Below are positions 62,525 through 64,000 of a stretch of 64,000 nucleotides of DNA, in pieces. Location of the stretch: positions 434,001-498,000 of the forward strand of contig CAWJGZ010000002.1 of the NCBI GenBank assembly GCA_963842505.1. Reading direction: 5' to 3'. The notes under the pieces were generated by a model. That model was not told the origin of the DNA, made no database searches, and saw only the letters and a program-made list of their open reading frames with translations. Each line of letters starts with the position of its first letter. The first letter of the stretch is position 1. Origin of the DNA: PALSA-129 sp963842505. Its GTDB lineage: Bacteria > Acidobacteriota > Terriglobia > Bryobacterales > Bryobacteraceae. Position numbers and translations under genes: made by a program.

Positions 62525-63112
62525 ATGCCGTTGAAGTCGCTCCCTGAGTACGAACAACTGGCCGAACAGGCCCACGGCCACCTCTGCGCCGGCCAGATCC
62601 TCGGTTTCCGCATGGCGCTCTACGCCATGAACCTGCTGTCGCTGGCCGACCCCGCCGGCGCTGACCGCAAACGGCTGGTCACCTTCGTCGAAATTGACCG
62701 CTGCGCCGCCGACGCCATCCCCCTGGTGACGGGCTGCCGCCTCGGCAAGCGCACCCTGAAGTTTCGCGATTTCGGCAAAGTCGCCGCCACCTTTTGTGAC
62801 CTCCGCGAAGATCGCGCCGTCCGCATTGCCGCTCGAGAGAGTGCCCGCGACCGTGCCCGCGAGCTGTATCCAACAATCGAAAGCCGCAACCAGCAGCAGA
62901 TGCGCGCCTATCGCGACATGTCCGACCACGATCTCTTCCAGATTCAGTGGGTGCGCGTCGCCCTGGCCCCCGAGGACGTCCCTGGTTACAAAGCCGCGCG
63001 CGTGATTTGCGCCCACTGCCATGAGGCCGTCAGCTTCAAACGCGAGGTCTTCCACGATGGCCTCGCTCTCTGCCGCGCCTGCGCCGGCGAGCGCTACTAT
63101 ACGCCACTCTAA
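62525..63112 (+). CDS. FmdE-like zinc-ribbon protein
   Basis: A 195-aa protein of the FmdE (formylmethanofuran dehydrogenase subunit E-like) family: HGHLCAGQILGFRMALYAM, TGCRLGKRTLKFRDFGKVAATF, and a C-terminal zinc ribbon (CAHCHE and CRACAG). FmdE proteins often accompany molybdenum enzymes or transporters in bacteria. It lies 4 bp after the modC-like gene, so it belongs to the same transcript. Confidence 0.85.
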   Translation: MPLKSLPEYEQLAEQAHGHLCAGQILGFRMALYAMNLLSLADPAGADRKRLVTFVEIDRCAADAIPLVTGCRLGKRTLKFRDFGKVAATFCDLREDRAVRIAARESARDRARELYPTIESRNQQQMRAYRDMSDHDLFQIQWVRVALAPEDVPGYKAARVICAHCHEAVSFKREVFHDGLALCRACAGERYYTPL

Positions 63113-63673
63113 ATGTTGCGCTACTACATTACCGATCGCCGCGCCGCCGGCGGCGCCGCGGTCCTGCTCGACTGCATCTCACGCGCGCTCCAGGATGGCG
63201 TCGATTTTATTCAGATCCGCGAAAAGGATCTCCCCGTCCGCGATCTTTGCTATCTGGTGCGTCACGCCCTGGCGCTGCCCAACCCGCGATCCACGCGCAT
63301 TCTGGTGAACTCCCGCGCCGATGTCGCGCTGGCGTGCGGCGCTCACGGCGTGCATCTTCCCTCCAACTCCATTGCGCCCCGTGCCCTCCGCGCCATCGCG
63401 CCAGCGGGCTTCGTGATCGGCGTCTCGGCCCACTCGCTCGACGAACTGCGCACCGCGGAACAGGAGACCGCCGATTTCGCCGTTTTTGGCCCGGTCTATT
63501 TCACCCCATCGAAAGCCGCCTACGGCCCACCGCAAGGCCTCGATCGCCTGCGCGAAGCCGCGTGCTCCGTCTCCATCCCGGTTCTGGCGCTCGGGGGCAT
63601 CACTGCGGCCCGTGTTCCAGAGTGCCTCGCCGCCGGAGCCTCCGGCGTCGCCGGCATTTCGATGTTCCAGTAG
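63113..63673 (+). CDS. thiE: Thiamine phosphate synthase
   Basis: A 186-aa TIM-barrel enzyme that joins HMP-PP and thiazole phosphate. Family signals: YYITDRRAAGG, DFIQIREKD, ILVNSRADVALACGAHGVHLPSNS, FVIGVSAHSLDEL, FAVFGPVYFTPSKA, and the phosphate-binding VLALGGITAARVPECLAAGASGVAGISMF. Its ATG directly abuts the FmdE stop. Slightly short, but complete. Convergent with uvrB. Confidence 0.93.
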   Translation: MLRYYITDRRAAGGAAVLLDCISRALQDGVDFIQIREKDLPVRDLCYLVRHALALPNPRSTRILVNSRADVALACGAHGVHLPSNSIAPRALRAIAPAGFVIGVSAHSLDELRTAEQETADFAVFGPVYFTPSKAAYGPPQGLDRLREAACSVSIPVLALGGITAARVPECLAAGASGVAGISMFQ

Positions 63674-63685
63674 CGGCCGCATCAT

Positions 63686-63722
63686 CCTTGCAAATTGAGC
63701 ACTCGGCGCTCGCTTTGCAAGG
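63686..63722. terminator. Bidirectional hairpin between thiE and uvrB
   Basis: CCTTGCAAA (63686-63694) and TTTGCAAGG (63714-63722), with an inner GAGC/GCTC stem. It sits between two convergent genes. No T-tract follows, so the terminator call is moderate. Confidence 0.6.
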
Positions 63723-63728
63723 GTGTCT

Positions 63729-64000
63729 TCACGCCTCCAGCTTCAGCGCCTTCACCCGGTCCCGCAATTGCGCCGCCTTCTCGAACTCGAACTTCCGCGC
63801 CGCCTCGCGCATCCTCTCTTCCAGTTCCCCGATGAAGTGCGCCCGCTGTTCCGGCGTCAGACCTTCCACTTCCTCGTCGGTTTCAAGCGGCACCGTCACG
63901 TAGTCGCCTTCCGCCACCGCTACCAGGCTCATATCGATCGGCCTCACGATGGATTGCGGCGTAATCCCGTTACGCTCGTTGTACTCCACCTGCACCTGCC
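63729..64000 (-). CDS. uvrB: UvrABC system protein B, C-terminal part
   Basis: The last about 90 codons of UvrB; the rest lies beyond the right edge. YNERNGITPQSIVRPI is the end of the helicase core, and the C-terminal UVR domain (ELEERMREAARKFEFEKAAQLRDRVKAL) interacts with UvrC in nucleotide excision repair. Confidence 0.95.
   Translation of the reverse strand, partial: QVQVEYNERNGITPQSIVRPIDMSLVAVAEGDYVTVPLETDEEVEGLTPEQRAHFIGELEERMREAARKFEFEKAAQLRDRVKALKLEA

Overview
The window is GC-rich bacterial chromosome, almost certainly from an acidobacterium of the Candidatus Solibacter / Bryobacter type. The pointers are the C-terminal domain family originally named from Solibacter (about 11.4-13.5 kb), a PEP-CTERM-like secreted protein, hopanoid genes, a MoxR/DUF58/BatA/VWA cluster, and many short palindromic intergenic repeats. 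Gene density is high, overlaps of the ATGA or TTGA type are common, and most of the window is ordinary chromosomal backbone.

Layout. 0-5 kb (minus strand): a coupled isoprenoid/hopanoid operon, ispH-shc-hpnH-hpnA, with hpnA running off the left edge. 5-11 kb: ogt, a VapC-type toxin with a small unrecognised partner, a sugar epimerase-like SDR, inositol-3-phosphate synthase, an orphan LytTR response regulator, and motA-motB. 11-18 kb: a frameshifted Solibacter-type secreted protein, about 1.1 kb of repeat-rich DNA, comEC, and a PEP-CTERM-like protein. 18-29 kb: a thioesterase-like gene, an HNH nuclease, pheS-pheT, then the MoxR-DUF58-BatA-VWA cluster. 29-35 kb: a short-chain dehydrogenase remnant, two small membrane proteins between imperfect direct repeats, rpsT, and the coupled psd-pssA-asd-like-lptE-holA operon.

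The most interesting part is 35.5-43.8 kb. Three sequences match the fluoride riboswitch (crcB motif) within about 3.6 kb. One lies upstream of enolase and is followed by an intrinsic terminator. One lies upstream of a cation/proton antiporter - universal stress protein - P-loop ATPase operon. One lies upstream of a dynamin-like GTPase followed by a double-domain and a single-domain DUF190 (PII-like) protein. Enolase is a classic target of fluoride. The picture is a fluoride-stress regulon without a recognised FluC/CLC-F exporter in the window, with an uncharacterised GTPase/DUF190 module as a candidate new resistance or membrane-repair system.

43-53 kb: a secreted transglutaminase-like protein and a secreted DUF4965/DUF1793 glutaminase-like protein, then a small island with a small DNA-binding-like protein, an N6-adenine methyltransferase and a putative PD-(D/E)XK nuclease. 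This island abuts the 3' end of an initiator tRNA-Met gene, and its other side carries a 12-bp copy of that tRNA end. 53-64 kb: an SpoIVB-type S55 protein and a propeller protein, a YihY-family membrane protein, an alginate-lyase-like protein, a tryptophanase/tyrosine phenol-lyase-like enzyme, a small molybdate-type ABC permease/ATPase pair with an FmdE-like protein and thiE, and the C-terminal end of uvrB at the right edge.
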